In this document: in pieces, positions 32,456-40,748 of the stretch
Layout of the letters: every line of letters begins with the position of its first letter
How positions within the stretch are numbered: position 1 is the stretch's first letter
Assembly: GCA_903872035.1 (NCBI GenBank)
Contig: CAIQIZ010000020.1
Location: forward strand, 1-53,858
Reading direction: 5' to 3'
DNA length: 53,858 bases
From: an uncultured bacterium
GTDB taxonomy: Bacteria; Patescibacteriota; Minisyncoccia; Phycocordibacterales; PALSA-1337
Program-made: the position numbers and the translations under genes
Notes under the pieces: generated by a model
Told to the model about the DNA's origin: nothing
Databases searched by the model: none
The model's input: the letters and a program-made list of their open reading frames with translations, nothing else

Positions 32456-33643
32456 ATGGCAGCAGAATTTAATCGTACCAAGCCGCACGTTAACGTCGGC
32501 ACCATCGGTCACATCGACCACGGCAAGTCCACATTGACGGCTTCTATTTTGGTCGTTCAAGCCAAGAAGGGGTTGGCCAAGGAAAAGGCTTACTCCGATA
32601 TTACCAAGGGAGGAACGGTCCGCGATGCTACAAAGACCGTCACTATCTCGCTCTCGCACGTCGAGTATGAGAGCCCAAAGCGTCACTACGCTCACATCGA
32701 CTGTCCAGGACACGCCGACTTCGTCAAGAACATGATCACCGGCGCCGCCCAAATGGACGGAGCTATCCTCGTCGTTTCCGCTACTGATGGCGTTATGCCG
32801 CAGACTCGCGAACACGTTCTCTTGGCTTACCAAGTCGGTGTGCCGAAGATCGTGGTCTTCTTGAACAAGTGCGATCTCGTCCCAGAGACTGACCTTATCG
32901 ATCTGGTCGAAGAGGAAGTACGTGAACTTTTGACCAAGAATAAGTTCGATGGCAAGAATGTCCCGGTCATCCGCGGTTCAGCCACAAAGGCCATAGAAGG
33001 CGATCCGGCTTATGTTGCCAAGATCGACGAGCTCATGACCGCTCTTGATACCTATATTCCTGACCCGGTTCGCGAAGTCGACAAGCCGTTCCTTATGCCG
33101 ATCGAAGACATCTTCTCGATCGAAGGCCGTGGAACCGTTGTTACAGGCCGTATTGAAAGAGGGAAGATCAATATCAACGAGGAAGTCGAGATCGTCGGAT
33201 TCAAGGATACAGCCAAGACGGTCGTTACCGGTATAGAGATGTTCAATAAGTCATTAAAGGAGGGTTTGGCTGGAGACAATGCTGGATTGCTTCTTCGTGG
33301 TATCGCCAAGGATGACGTTTCTCGCGGCCAAGTCTTGGCCAAGACCGGTTCCGTCAAGCCTCATACCGAATTCGAATCAGAAGTTTACGTTTTGAAGAAA
33401 GAGGAAGGTGGCCGTCATACTCCGTTCTTCACAGGATACAAGCCTCAGTTCTATATCCGCACCACTGACGTGACCGGAGAAGTGACTCTTCCGGAAAAGG
33501 TAGAGATGGTCATGCCAGGAGATACAGTAACGTTCAAGGTCAAGCTGGTCGCCCCAGTCGCCTTGGAAGACAAGCAGAGGTTTGCCGTCCGCGAGGGTGG
33601 AAAGACTGTGGGAGCAGGAGTCGTGACCAAGGTCATCGCGTAA
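32456..33643 (+). CDS. tuf: Elongation factor Tu with unusual switch I
   Basis: The GTPase that delivers aminoacyl-tRNA to the ribosome; 395 aa, normal length. G1 [10 protein letters not shown]3 [13 protein letters not shown]4 FLNKCDLV, G5 GSATKA, and domains II/III ([28 protein letters not shown]) are canonical. Switch I is not: where EF-Tu normally has EERARGITI, this has the segment [14 protein letters not shown] (51-64), keeping the Mg-binding Thr (T63) but losing the RG of RGITI. Reading frame and flanks are intact, so this is a real variant rather than a frameshift. It follows the surface-protein block and is 9 nt before a membrane-anchored protein gene. Confidence 0.96.
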   Translation: MAAEFNRTKPHVNVGTIGHIDHGKSTLTASILVVQAKKGLAKEKAYSDITKGGTVRDATKTVTISLSHVEYESPKRHYAHIDCPGHADFVKNMITGAAQMDGAILVVSATDGVMPQTREHVLLAYQVGVPKIVVFLNKCDLVPETDLIDLVEEEVRELLTKNKFDGKNVPVIRGSATKAIEGDPAYVAKIDELMTALDTYIPDPVREVDKPFLMPIEDIFSIEGRGTVVTGRIERGKININEEVEIVGFKDTAKTVVTGIEMFNKSLKEGLAGDNAGLLLRGIAKDDVSRGQVLAKTGSVKPHTEFESEVYVLKKEEGGRHTPFFTGYKPQFYIRTTDVTGEVTLPEKVEMVMPGDTVTFKVKLVAPVALEDKQRFAVREGGKTVGAGVVTKVIA

Positions 33644-33652
33644 TATTCATCT

Positions 33653-34213
33653 ATGAAGAAGAATTATCAAAAAGGTTCCGTTGCAGTTTGGATTACAATT
33701 ATTATGATTGTTTTGATTGCAGGCGGAATTTACTTCTACTCTGTTCAAAATCACAAGATTGGACCTGGTTTGCCAAGCAGTCAAGAAGTAGCAAATCAAA
33801 TACCCGCAGTTCAATCAACTACACCTACTTCAGAATCTTTAGTTTCAGGAAATGAATTGATTAAAATTTATTCTCCTAAATCTAACAGCAGAGTAAATGC
33901 TAGCCAGCCTATTGTAATTTCAGGTCAGGCTAGGAAAGTTTACGAATTAGGAGGCGAGTTTACGATTGATGCCTACTATACGAAGGATAATGCCACGTTC
34001 GGGATAAATACTGCTGTTGCACGGTGTGTTGTATCCGCTAAAGGATGTAATGATCTCACTGATAATTTTGTAGATTTTACTGCAACGTTGGATGTTTCAC
34101 AGTCGCCAGTCTGTAGTGTTATTCTGAAATTTTATCCTTATAACCGCATCACAAAGACACAACCATTCTTCACATTACCATTACAGCTTTATGGAAATTC
34201 CAATTGCAAATAG
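33653..34213 (+). CDS. Membrane-anchored protein with Gmad2-like domain, inserted between tuf and rpsJ
   Basis: 186 aa. One N-terminal helix (about 11-30, VAVWITIIMIVLIAGGIYFY), a Ser/Thr/Pro-rich linker, then an Ig-like domain at about 68-180 that resembles Gmad2 (IKIYSPKSNSRVNASQPIVI then SGQAR). Two Cys pairs are possible (ARCVVSAKGC; SPVCSVILK with the C-terminal NSNCK). The gene is clearly more A/T-rich than tuf and rpsJ on either side, which suggests acquisition. It probably faces outside the membrane. Confidence 0.65.
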   Translation: MKKNYQKGSVAVWITIIMIVLIAGGIYFYSVQNHKIGPGLPSSQEVANQIPAVQSTTPTSESLVSGNELIKIYSPKSNSRVNASQPIVISGQARKVYELGGEFTIDAYYTKDNATFGINTAVARCVVSAKGCNDLTDNFVDFTATLDVSQSPVCSVILKFYPYNRITKTQPFFTLPLQLYGNSNCK

Positions 34214-34234
34214 AAACCAGATTTAATAATCACC

Positions 34235-34627
34235 ATGGCAACCGAAAAATCAACAATTAAAAATGAAGCAAAGCCAAAGGCTGCGCCTCGGGTCCGCAAG
34301 GCTAAGAAGGCAGAAGGGGAGATACCACATCTGCGAATCAGGGTCCGAGCCTACGAGCACAAGATCCTGGATGCTTCACTGAAGCAGATCATGGATACGG
34401 CGGCTAGGTATGATGCAGAGATCCACGGTCCGGTCCCATTGCCAACGGAGATAAAGAAGTATACAGTCAATCGCGCCTCATTCATCGACAAGAATTCACG
34501 GGAGCAGTTCGAGATGAGGGTCCACAAGCGCTTGATAGATATCATCAACCCGAATCCGAAAGTGATCGAAGCCCTTACCAACTTGAGTTTGCCGTCCGGA
34601 GTGAATATAGATGTGAAGATGATGTGA
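34235..34627 (+). CDS. rpsJ: 30S ribosomal protein uS10 with N-terminal extension
   Basis: 130 aa against about 103 for typical S10. The core begins at about residue 29: LRIRVRAYEHKILDASLKQI, GPVPLPTEIKKYTVNRA, EQFEMRVHKRLIDI. The first 28 residues are a Lys/Ala-rich tail (KNEAKPKAAPRVRKAKKAE). It starts the S10-type cluster rpsJ-rplC-rplD-rplW-rplB; a long hairpin separates it from rplC. Confidence 0.94.
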   Translation: MATEKSTIKNEAKPKAAPRVRKAKKAEGEIPHLRIRVRAYEHKILDASLKQIMDTAARYDAEIHGPVPLPTEIKKYTVNRASFIDKNSREQFEMRVHKRLIDIINPNPKVIEALTNLSLPSGVNIDVKMM

Positions 34628-34635
34628 TTGAAATA

Positions 34636-34712
34636 CGAATCTACGAATTATGCGAATGCTACAAATGTCGCTCGCAGTCCGATTTGTAGTATTCGCATAA
34701 TTTGTAGATTTG
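34636..34712 (+). repeat. 29-31 bp hairpin between rpsJ and rplC
   Basis: 34638-34666 pairs with 34682-34710 over 29 bp, with two G-U pairs and no gaps; loop of 15 nt. The right arm ends ATTTGCATTAAAT just before the rplC start, like the block before fusA. It is not followed by a T-run. It could tune or partly stop transcription within the ribosomal operon, or be a mobile palindromic repeat. Confidence 0.8.
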
Positions 34713-34722
34713 CATTAAATAT

Positions 34723-35355
34723 ATGAAATTCATACTAGGAAGAAAGCTGAATATGACGCAGATCTTCGACGCCAAAGGCGCCGCTGTTCCGGTAACGGCT
34801 GTGGCTGTCCGGGCGAACGTGGTCACCCAGATCCGCACCAAAGACAATGATGGCTATGAAGCTGTTCAGATCGGAGAGGGCACGAGGAACGCCAATCGCA
34901 TCAATAAGCCGTTGAAAGGACATATCAAGGATTTGGGCAATTTCGCCTGTCTCCGAGAATTCCGCCTCGATGTGCAGTCAGACGGGACCATCGCCACTTC
35001 GGTCGCCAAAGTCGGCGACAAAGTCGAGATATCGCAATTCAAGGAAGGCGACACAGTCATGGTCAGCGCTACTTCAAAGGGTAAAGGCTTTCAAGGCGTG
35101 GTGAAGAGGCACGGATTCCATGGAGGCCCTCGCTCTCATGGTCAGAAGCACTCTGAACGCGAACCAGGTTCCATTGGTGGAGGTTTGCGTACGCACGTCC
35201 CAGTAGGCATGAGAATGGCCGGTAGGATGGGTAGCGATCGTGTAACCGTCAGGAACCTCATAGTCACCCATATTGACCCGGAGGAGAGCATCATGTATGT
35301 TTCCGGAGCGATACCGGGACGCCGTGGCACGTTAGTCGAGATAGTCGGACAATAA
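34723..35355 (+). CDS. rplC: 50S ribosomal protein uL3
   Basis: 210 aa. MKFILGRKLNMTQIFDAKGA, then TSKGKGFQGVVKRHGFHGGPRSHGQKH split across the conserved loop that reaches the peptidyl transferase centre, GSIGGGLRTHVPVGMRMAGRMG, and IPGRRGTLVEI at the end. Normal length. rplD follows after 8 nt. Confidence 0.96.
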   Translation: MKFILGRKLNMTQIFDAKGAAVPVTAVAVRANVVTQIRTKDNDGYEAVQIGEGTRNANRINKPLKGHIKDLGNFACLREFRLDVQSDGTIATSVAKVGDKVEISQFKEGDTVMVSATSKGKGFQGVVKRHGFHGGPRSHGQKHSEREPGSIGGGLRTHVPVGMRMAGRMGSDRVTVRNLIVTHIDPEESIMYVSGAIPGRRGTLVEIVGQ

Positions 35356-35363
35356 AACTGAAC

Positions 35364-36074
35364 ATGGAAACAACTATTTACAATCAAGAAGGCAAATCAG
35401 CAGGGAAGATATCCATCCCAGAGAGCGTTTTCGGTTTGCCTTGGAATGCTGACCTGGTACACGAGGTCGTGCGTTTGATGAACTCCAATTCTCGTACCAA
35501 TGTGGCTCATACCAAGACTCGTGGTGAAGTCCGCGGTGGCGGCAAGAAGCCTTGGCAGCAGAAGGGAACCGGCCGTGCCCGTCACGGTTCTACACGTTCA
35601 CCGATATGGGTCGGAGGCGGTGTGGCTCATGGTCCTCGAAATGACAAGAATTTTGATCGCAAGATCAACAAGAAGGCCAAGACCAAAGCTTTTTATACGA
35701 TCCTATCCAAGAAATTCAAAGAAGGCGAGATTCTTTTTGTCGATTCAGTGAATATGAAATCACCGAAGGCTGCAGATGCCAAGAAGATCTTGACCGCTTT
35801 GTCTTCTATCAAAGGATACGAAAGGTTGGCGACCAAGAAGGCCAATGCTGCTATCATCGCCATGGACAAGAAGACAGTAACGGTCGAAAAGAGTTTCGGT
35901 AATTTCGGCAACGTCGATGTTGAGGAATTCCGCAATATCAATCCGGTTTCAGTGCTGAATCACACCTTCCTCATCGTCGCCAATCCGGCCGAAGCAATGA
36001 AGTCTTTGATCGAAAAGGCTGATTCGAATGCTACGAAAGTCGAGTTGAAGCCAGCGGCTAAATCAGTCAAATAA
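35364..36074 (+). CDS. rplD: 50S ribosomal protein uL4
   Basis: 236 aa, slightly longer than usual because of an Ala/Lys-rich C-terminal tail (SNATKVELKPAAKSVK). The exit-tunnel loop is canonical: TRGEVRGGGKKPWQQKGTGR followed by ARHGSTRSPIWVGGG. No oddities in the conserved core. It sits between rplC and rplW with short gaps. Confidence 0.96.
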   Translation: METTIYNQEGKSAGKISIPESVFGLPWNADLVHEVVRLMNSNSRTNVAHTKTRGEVRGGGKKPWQQKGTGRARHGSTRSPIWVGGGVAHGPRNDKNFDRKINKKAKTKAFYTILSKKFKEGEILFVDSVNMKSPKAADAKKILTALSSIKGYERLATKKANAAIIAMDKKTVTVEKSFGNFGNVDVEEFRNINPVSVLNHTFLIVANPAEAMKSLIEKADSNATKVELKPAAKSVK

Positions 36075-36091
36075 TTTCTAATTTAACTATC

Positions 36092-36592
36092 ATGCCATTA
36101 TTCGGATTCAGAAAAGACAAAAAGCACGAGCAGAGTCATATCCAGGCACAAGCTGGTCTAGCAAAGAATGCGGCTGCAGCTGATAAGAAGAAAGATAGGA
36201 AAGCTGGCGCAGGGAAGATCAAGTCCTCGGTCAAACCAGAGAAGATCTCAAATAAGGTCGTAACAAAGGATTCTGGCTCAGTAAAAGCTGCTCCGACCAT
36301 GCCAGTGGGAACATTCACTAGCGCCACCGATTCGATCATCAGACCGCGCGTTACGGAAAAGTCTGGACTCCTCAGTCAAAATGGCATATATACGTTCGAA
36401 GTGACCAGGAATTCCAATAAGGCCATGATAGCCAAGGCTGTGAAGGCTTTGTACAAGGTCAACCCGGTTAAGATCGCGATCATCAACACGCCTATGAAGA
36501 ATGTCTTCGTCAAAGGCCGCAGAGGCACAGTGTCTGGAATGAAGAAGGCCATTATAACCGTGAAGAAAGGAGAGAAGATCGATTTTGTATAA
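36092..36592 (+). CDS. rplW: 50S ribosomal protein uL23 with long N-terminal extension
   Basis: 166 aa against about 95-100 typical. The L23 core starts near residue 80 (IIRPRVTEKSGLLSQNGIYT, KAVKALYKVNPVKIAIINTP, KGRRGTVSGMKKAIITVKKG). The first 75 residues are Lys/Ala-rich and low-complexity (KNAAAADKKKDRKAGAGK), probably disordered and possibly reaching rRNA or the tunnel exit surface, where uL23 docks targeting factors. Confidence 0.93.
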   Translation: MPLFGFRKDKKHEQSHIQAQAGLAKNAAAADKKKDRKAGAGKIKSSVKPEKISNKVVTKDSGSVKAAPTMPVGTFTSATDSIIRPRVTEKSGLLSQNGIYTFEVTRNSNKAMIAKAVKALYKVNPVKIAIINTPMKNVFVKGRRGTVSGMKKAIITVKKGEKIDFV

Positions 36593-36607
36593 ACTTAATA
36601 TATTCCT

Positions 36608-37462
36608 ATGAAAACCTACCGCCCAACATCAGATTCGCGCCGACATATGACGGTTTTGCCGTTCAAGGAGTATTTGACGGCCTCGGAACCTTATAAGCCG
36701 CTGACCTCTGGATTCAAGCGCGACATGGGACGCAATGCTTTTGGTCGCATCACGGTCCGCCATAAGGGGGGAGGGCACAAGAAGCTTTATCGCGAGATAG
36801 ATTTCATGTATGACAAGAAGGACATCATCGCTACCGTGAAGACTGTAGAATATGATCCTTTCCGTACCGGATACATTGGCATCGTCAATTACAAGGATGG
36901 TACCAAGCGTTATGTCCTTTTGCCAAAGACCATGAAAGTCGGCAATTCATTCATCGTTTCAGAAAATGCGCCTATCGAAACAGGTAACCGTTTACCTTTG
37001 AAGAAGATTCCAGTTGGAACATTCATTTTCAATGTCGAAGTCAAACCGGGTTCTGGAGCCAAACTTGTCCGTTCAGCTGGTTCGTTCGCTCAAGTAGTCG
37101 CTAACGATGCAGGTTATACGCATATCAAGATGCCTTCCACAGAAGTACGCAAGATCCACGAGAATGCTTGGGCGTCTATCGGAGCAGTTTCTAATGAAGA
37201 GTCACGCTTGGTCAATGTCGGCAAAGCTGGCCGTTCGCGCTGGATGGGTATCCGCCCGACAGTTCGCGGTACTGCTCAAAACCCAGTCGACCATCCATAC
37301 GGTGGAGGTGAACAGCGTTCAGGTCGCGGATTGCGCCGTTTGAAGACCCGTTGGGGCAAGCCGGCCGGCAAGGGCCAGAAGACGCGCCGTTCCAAGAAAT
37401 ATTCAAATGTATATGTCGTCTCTCGCCGCGAACCTGGCAAGAACATGAGAGCGGCCAGCTAA
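36608..37462 (+). CDS. rplB: 50S ribosomal protein uL2
   Basis: 284 aa, normal. KRDMGRNAFGRITVRHKGGG, HKKLYREIDF, AGRSRWMGIRPTVRGTAQNP, and the peptidyl-transferase-proximal HPYGGGEQRSGRGL with its conserved His. It is the last recognisable gene of the S10-type cluster here; rpsS, rplV and rpsC do not follow, although they do in most bacteria. Confidence 0.96.
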   Translation: MKTYRPTSDSRRHMTVLPFKEYLTASEPYKPLTSGFKRDMGRNAFGRITVRHKGGGHKKLYREIDFMYDKKDIIATVKTVEYDPFRTGYIGIVNYKDGTKRYVLLPKTMKVGNSFIVSENAPIETGNRLPLKKIPVGTFIFNVEVKPGSGAKLVRSAGSFAQVVANDAGYTHIKMPSTEVRKIHENAWASIGAVSNEESRLVNVGKAGRSRWMGIRPTVRGTAQNPVDHPYGGGEQRSGRGLRRLKTRWGKPAGKGQKTRRSKKYSNVYVVSRREPGKNMRAAS

Positions 37463-37483
37463 ACCCCAGTATCAAGTATAAAA

Positions 37484-37561
37484 ATGTTCAGATTTGTAGT
37501 TGAAAAAACCAAAAAGTTCATAGACGAGATCATGTTGAGGATCATCGGGAAGTACAACTGA
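37484..37561 (+). CDS. Candidate 25-aa small protein after rplB
   Basis: The ATG at 37484, 21 nt after rplB, opens MFRFVVEKTKKFIDEIMLRI and ends IGKYN. It is a short amphipathic, basic peptide and its stop codon overlaps a TGATCC/GGATCA hairpin. There is no Shine-Dalgarno site. It may be a real small protein or a remnant at the broken end of the ribosomal cluster. Confidence 0.3.
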   Translation: MFRFVVEKTKKFIDEIMLRIIGKYN

Positions 37562-37577
37562 TCCTATTTAGGGATCA
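37559..37577 (+). terminator. Weak hairpin at the end of the ribosomal cluster
   Basis: TGATCC, loop TATTTAG, GGATCA, with CTAGCTTTT after it. Short stem and delayed T-run; it may work for either of the convergent transcripts. Confidence 0.35.
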
Positions 37578-38282
37578 CTAGCTTTTCAGGCCCTGATCCA
37601 CGAATGCGTACCCGAAGTTCTTATCTTGGAGTAGTTTTTTCGCATGGATATTCGCTCCATGTGTAGCTCCTATTATGCTAATGATCGGTTTAGTTGTCTC
37701 GCCAAGATAGTGGAGCATCGTTTCGACCATTTGCTTATCCCTGAACGGCACGACGATTTCCGAATGGATCGTTGCTTGAAAATCTGGATCGTCTAGTTTG
37801 ACCACCCGTTCTAATTTGTAGTTGTATCTGTACTCGAGAGGATTTTCTCGAGTGATTGTCTTTTCGATGACTTTTAACTCCTCGGAGGTGATGTCGCATC
37901 CGACGATGGTAAATCCTATTTTATCTGCAGCTTCCATTATAGGCTTATCCGGCTTGTTATCATGAGTGTCTAAGTCATCGAGGTTGAATCTTCTGTTGGC
38001 CTGTTTTCTGAATTCTCTGGCTTTCGGGTCGTAGATAAGACCCTTCAATGATTCATAAAGCACGTATTCCGGCTTGATCAATTCGATCAATTCAACTTGT
38101 TTGGCTTGAGCTCCCGGAGCTCCGGAATCATGGTGTCCCTCTCCGAGCATGATAACGGAATAGGTTTCACCATACGTTTCGATGGAGAAGTTGTTAGTAT
38201 TCCATGAACGTAAGAGCTCCTCGGGAATTTCTTCTCGAAAACTCGGTGGCTGTGTGGCAGATGGCTCGTATCCTTCTTTCAT
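37578..38282 (-). CDS. TraB/ChaN-like superfamily protein
   Basis: 234 aa, soluble, no signal peptide. VIMLGEGHHDSGAPGAQAKQ near residue 45 followed by LIELIKPEYVLYESLKG fits the 'GE.H' opening and Glu-containing second motif of the EreA/ChaN/TraB-type fold, and ISIIGATHGANIHAKKLL near the C-terminus matches its closing 'G..H' motif. Members include peptidases, heme-binding proteins and pheromone-shutdown proteins, so the reaction cannot be named. It lies 18 nt downstream of the histidine kinase gene and may be cotranscribed with it. Confidence 0.5.
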   Translation of the reverse strand: MKEGYEPSATQPPSFREEIPEELLRSWNTNNFSIETYGETYSVIMLGEGHHDSGAPGAQAKQVELIELIKPEYVLYESLKGLIYDPKAREFRKQANRRFNLDDLDTHDNKPDKPIMEAADKIGFTIVGCDITSEELKVIEKTITRENPLEYRYNYKLERVVKLDDPDFQATIHSEIVVPFRDKQMVETMLHYLGETTKPIISIIGATHGANIHAKKLLQDKNFGYAFVDQGLKS

Positions 38283-38300
38283 TTTATTAGTGAGTTGCTT

Positions 38301-39125
38301 CTACTTCCTTACGCTCGGCAATGTCAGAGTAAACGTGGAGCCTTGGTTGATCCCGGCCGAATAGACGACCATATGGCCGTGATGTCTTCTGACTATGGAT
38401 TTGGCCAAGAATAAGCCGACCCCAATGCCCTCGGTATCAGCCCGACGAGCGTTTTCAGTGCGGAAGAATTTACTAAAAATCTTTGGAAGATCACTGTTGT
38501 CGATGCCGATGCCGTTATCTGTGACGGAGAGAACTGCTTTGCGGCCTTTCCGGACGACGGTCACGTCGACATTCTTTCCTGTCGGAGTGTAATTACAAGA
38601 ATTCTCGAAGAGCGTTTGTAGGACGAATTCCATCCGTGAACGGTCTATCGTCACCAGAAGGTCTGGGTCGGAACATTGCAAGCTTATGAAGATGTTCTTC
38701 TCATGGAAAGCGTTTTTGTATTGGTCAAATACTGACCTGACGAAATCACAGAAGGGGATCGTTTCCCAGGAATATAGGGACTTAGTCTGATTGTCGAGAT
38801 CAGTGAGCTCGACCATGGTACCAGTCAGGGCGATAAGTTTTTCATTGGAAGTCACCAAGTCTGACAGATTTTCCTTTTTTTGAGGGTCGATCTCCGAGGA
38901 AACCATGCTTTCCAAGAGCCATTTGATCGAGGTGAGCGGGGTACGGAACTTGTGGGCGATCATAGTAATGAATTCATAGCGCATAGCTTCGCCTTGGCGG
39001 ATGCGGCGTAACAAGAGGCCAGCCATAACTACCAAGATGACTAGTGCTAGAACGATGATAATGGTGGCTGTCCAGACGTTTCCGGATAGAACGGTAGAAT
39101 CGTTGATGATGAGCTGGTAGTTCAT
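38301..39125 (-). CDS. Orphan sensor histidine kinase
   Basis: 274 aa. One N-terminal membrane helix (about 20-39) with almost no extracellular domain, then HisKA with the phospho-acceptor H58 in AHKFRTPLTSIKWLLESM. The HATPase domain has the N box LFENSCNYTP, G1 DNGIGID, F box FSKFFR and G2 GVGLFLAKSIVRRHHG. The usual HE after the H box is HK. No response regulator is adjacent in the window, so the partner is encoded elsewhere. With so little sensory domain it may sense the membrane or a partner protein. Confidence 0.9.
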   Translation of the reverse strand: MNYQLIINDSTVLSGNVWTATIIIVLALVILVVMAGLLLRRIRQGEAMRYEFITMIAHKFRTPLTSIKWLLESMVSSEIDPQKKENLSDLVTSNEKLIALTGTMVELTDLDNQTKSLYSWETIPFCDFVRSVFDQYKNAFHEKNIFISLQCSDPDLLVTIDRSRMEFVLQTLFENSCNYTPTGKNVDVTVVRKGRKAVLSVTDNGIGIDNSDLPKIFSKFFRTENARRADTEGIGVGLFLAKSIVRRHHGHMVVYSAGINQGSTFTLTLPSVRK

Positions 39126-39162
39126 GAAGTGTAGGTATCAATTATAAGGCTATTTAGAATGT

Positions 39163-39183
39163 GATACAATGTTACATGTCATA
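39163..39183 (+). promoter_or_regulatory. Extended -10 box of the HlyD-family gene
   Basis: TGA plus TACAAT (39165-39170) ends 12 nt before the ATG, giving a leader of about 6 nt. It is divergent from the histidine kinase. Confidence 0.5.
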
Positions 39184-40724
39184 TGAGAAAAGCTCTTAAG
39201 CGTATTTTTTTCCGCTGGTATGTGATCACTACTCTAGTGATCCTCGTCATCGTCGGCCTCTATTATTTTACCCATCGTCCCAAGGCCCCGAGCTTTGAAA
39301 CGGCAGTAGCAGCCATCGGCAATGTCGTGGAGAAAGTCAGCGTCACTGGACAGATCTTGCCCCAAAGCAAAGCCGACCTGGCTTTCGAAAAGAGTGGGGT
39401 CATCACTGTTCTCAATATCAAAGTTGGCGACACAGTCAAGAAAGGAGATCTTATCGCAAAACTTGATGATGCTGGCGATGTTGCAGCGTTGGCGTCGGCG
39501 CAGGCTAAACTGGATGACCTGGCACGTGGTTTGCGTCCAGAAGAATTGGCTGCAAATCAGGCCAAAGTCGAGTCGGCCTCGGTGGCTCTCACCAATGCCA
39601 AACAGGATGCTATAAATACAGTGAGATCATCATTCATTCAAGCCCAATCAGCGGTCGTTAACTACGCCGATTCACTGTTCACCAATCCGCAAAGCGCCAA
39701 TCCTAATATCACGATTCACACCGACTCACAGACTCGTCAGAATTCCATAAACAGCGAACGTGTATCTGTGTCTGATACCTTGGTAGCCTGGAAGGCTGAG
39801 ATAGATACTTTGACGCAAAAAGGTGATACGAATGGGGCCATTGCCGGAGCCACAGCTTATGTAAACACGATCAAAAGCTTTTTGAGTGACCTCTCAGGGA
39901 TCGTCAACGGATTGAGTCCAGGCAATTCCGGTTTAAATCAACAAGCCATCGATGCTGCTCTTACCGCTATGAACTCAGCTTTGTCGACGATCAATCAATC
40001 AGTCTCTTCGCTTACGGCGGCGAATTCCGAATTCAATAACGCGTCGGCGGCTTATGCCCAGGCGAACAATGATTTCAATGTGGCCAAGGCTGGATCATCG
40101 GCGCAATCCATCCGGGCGGCCAAAGCCACAGTGGCGACATATCAGGCTGAATCGGACAAAGATCGGTTGTTCTCACCTATTGATGGCATAATAACCAAAG
40201 TTGATCCGTCGGTCGGTGAGTTTGTGGCGGCCGGAAATTCGGCCTTCACGGTCCAAAGCAGCGGACAGTATAAGATTGAAGCTTATGTTCCTGAAGCAGA
40301 TGTGGCCAAAATCGTTTTGACGGATAGCGCCGATATAACATTGGATGCGTACAGTTCTGACACTCATTTTTCTGCCGCGGTCACTGCTATCGATCCGGCT
40401 GAAACAGTTCTCGAGGGCGTGCCGACTTACAAGGTCACTTTGCTTTTCAATCAACCAGATAGCCGTATCCGTTCCGGTATGACCGCCAATACAGAGATCA
40501 TGACTCATGAGAAGGATAATGTCGTTGAAGTTCCGACCAGAGCAATCATTGAAGATCCGACTGCTGGTGCCGTGGCTGGTTCCAAAGCAGTGCGCATATT
40601 GAGCGCTGATGGAAAATCATTCGTCACGATTCCAGTCAAAGTCGGGCTTAAAGGGTCGGATGGAACGACGGAAATCATTTCTGGGGTGACAGCTGGTCAA
40701 AAGATAGTTACTTATGTCAAATAG
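39183..40724 (+). CDS. HlyD/MacA-type membrane fusion protein
   Basis: 513 aa periplasmic or extracellular adaptor of an ABC export system. N-terminal anchor helix (about 12-29). The first half of the lipoyl domain is GNVVEKVSVTGQILPQSKAD followed by VLNIKVGDTVKKGDLIAKLD. A long Ala-rich coiled-coil hairpin (about 95-330) follows, then the second lipoyl half (SPIDGIITKVDPSVGEFVAAG) and beta-barrel and membrane-proximal domains. The coiled coil is longer than in MacA and rich in Ser/Asn. A MacB-type ATPase lies two genes downstream with a glycosidase-like gene between them. Confidence 0.87.
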   Translation: MRKALKRIFFRWYVITTLVILVIVGLYYFTHRPKAPSFETAVAAIGNVVEKVSVTGQILPQSKADLAFEKSGVITVLNIKVGDTVKKGDLIAKLDDAGDVAALASAQAKLDDLARGLRPEELAANQAKVESASVALTNAKQDAINTVRSSFIQAQSAVVNYADSLFTNPQSANPNITIHTDSQTRQNSINSERVSVSDTLVAWKAEIDTLTQKGDTNGAIAGATAYVNTIKSFLSDLSGIVNGLSPGNSGLNQQAIDAALTAMNSALSTINQSVSSLTAANSEFNNASAAYAQANNDFNVAKAGSSAQSIRAAKATVATYQAESDKDRLFSPIDGIITKVDPSVGEFVAAGNSAFTVQSSGQYKIEAYVPEADVAKIVLTDSADITLDAYSSDTHFSAAVTAIDPAETVLEGVPTYKVTLLFNQPDSRIRSGMTANTEIMTHEKDNVVEVPTRAIIEDPTAGAVAGSKAVRILSADGKSFVTIPVKVGLKGSDGTTEIISGVTAGQKIVTYVK

Positions 40725-40748
40725 CAATTTAACCGACTGGGTGAAGCT

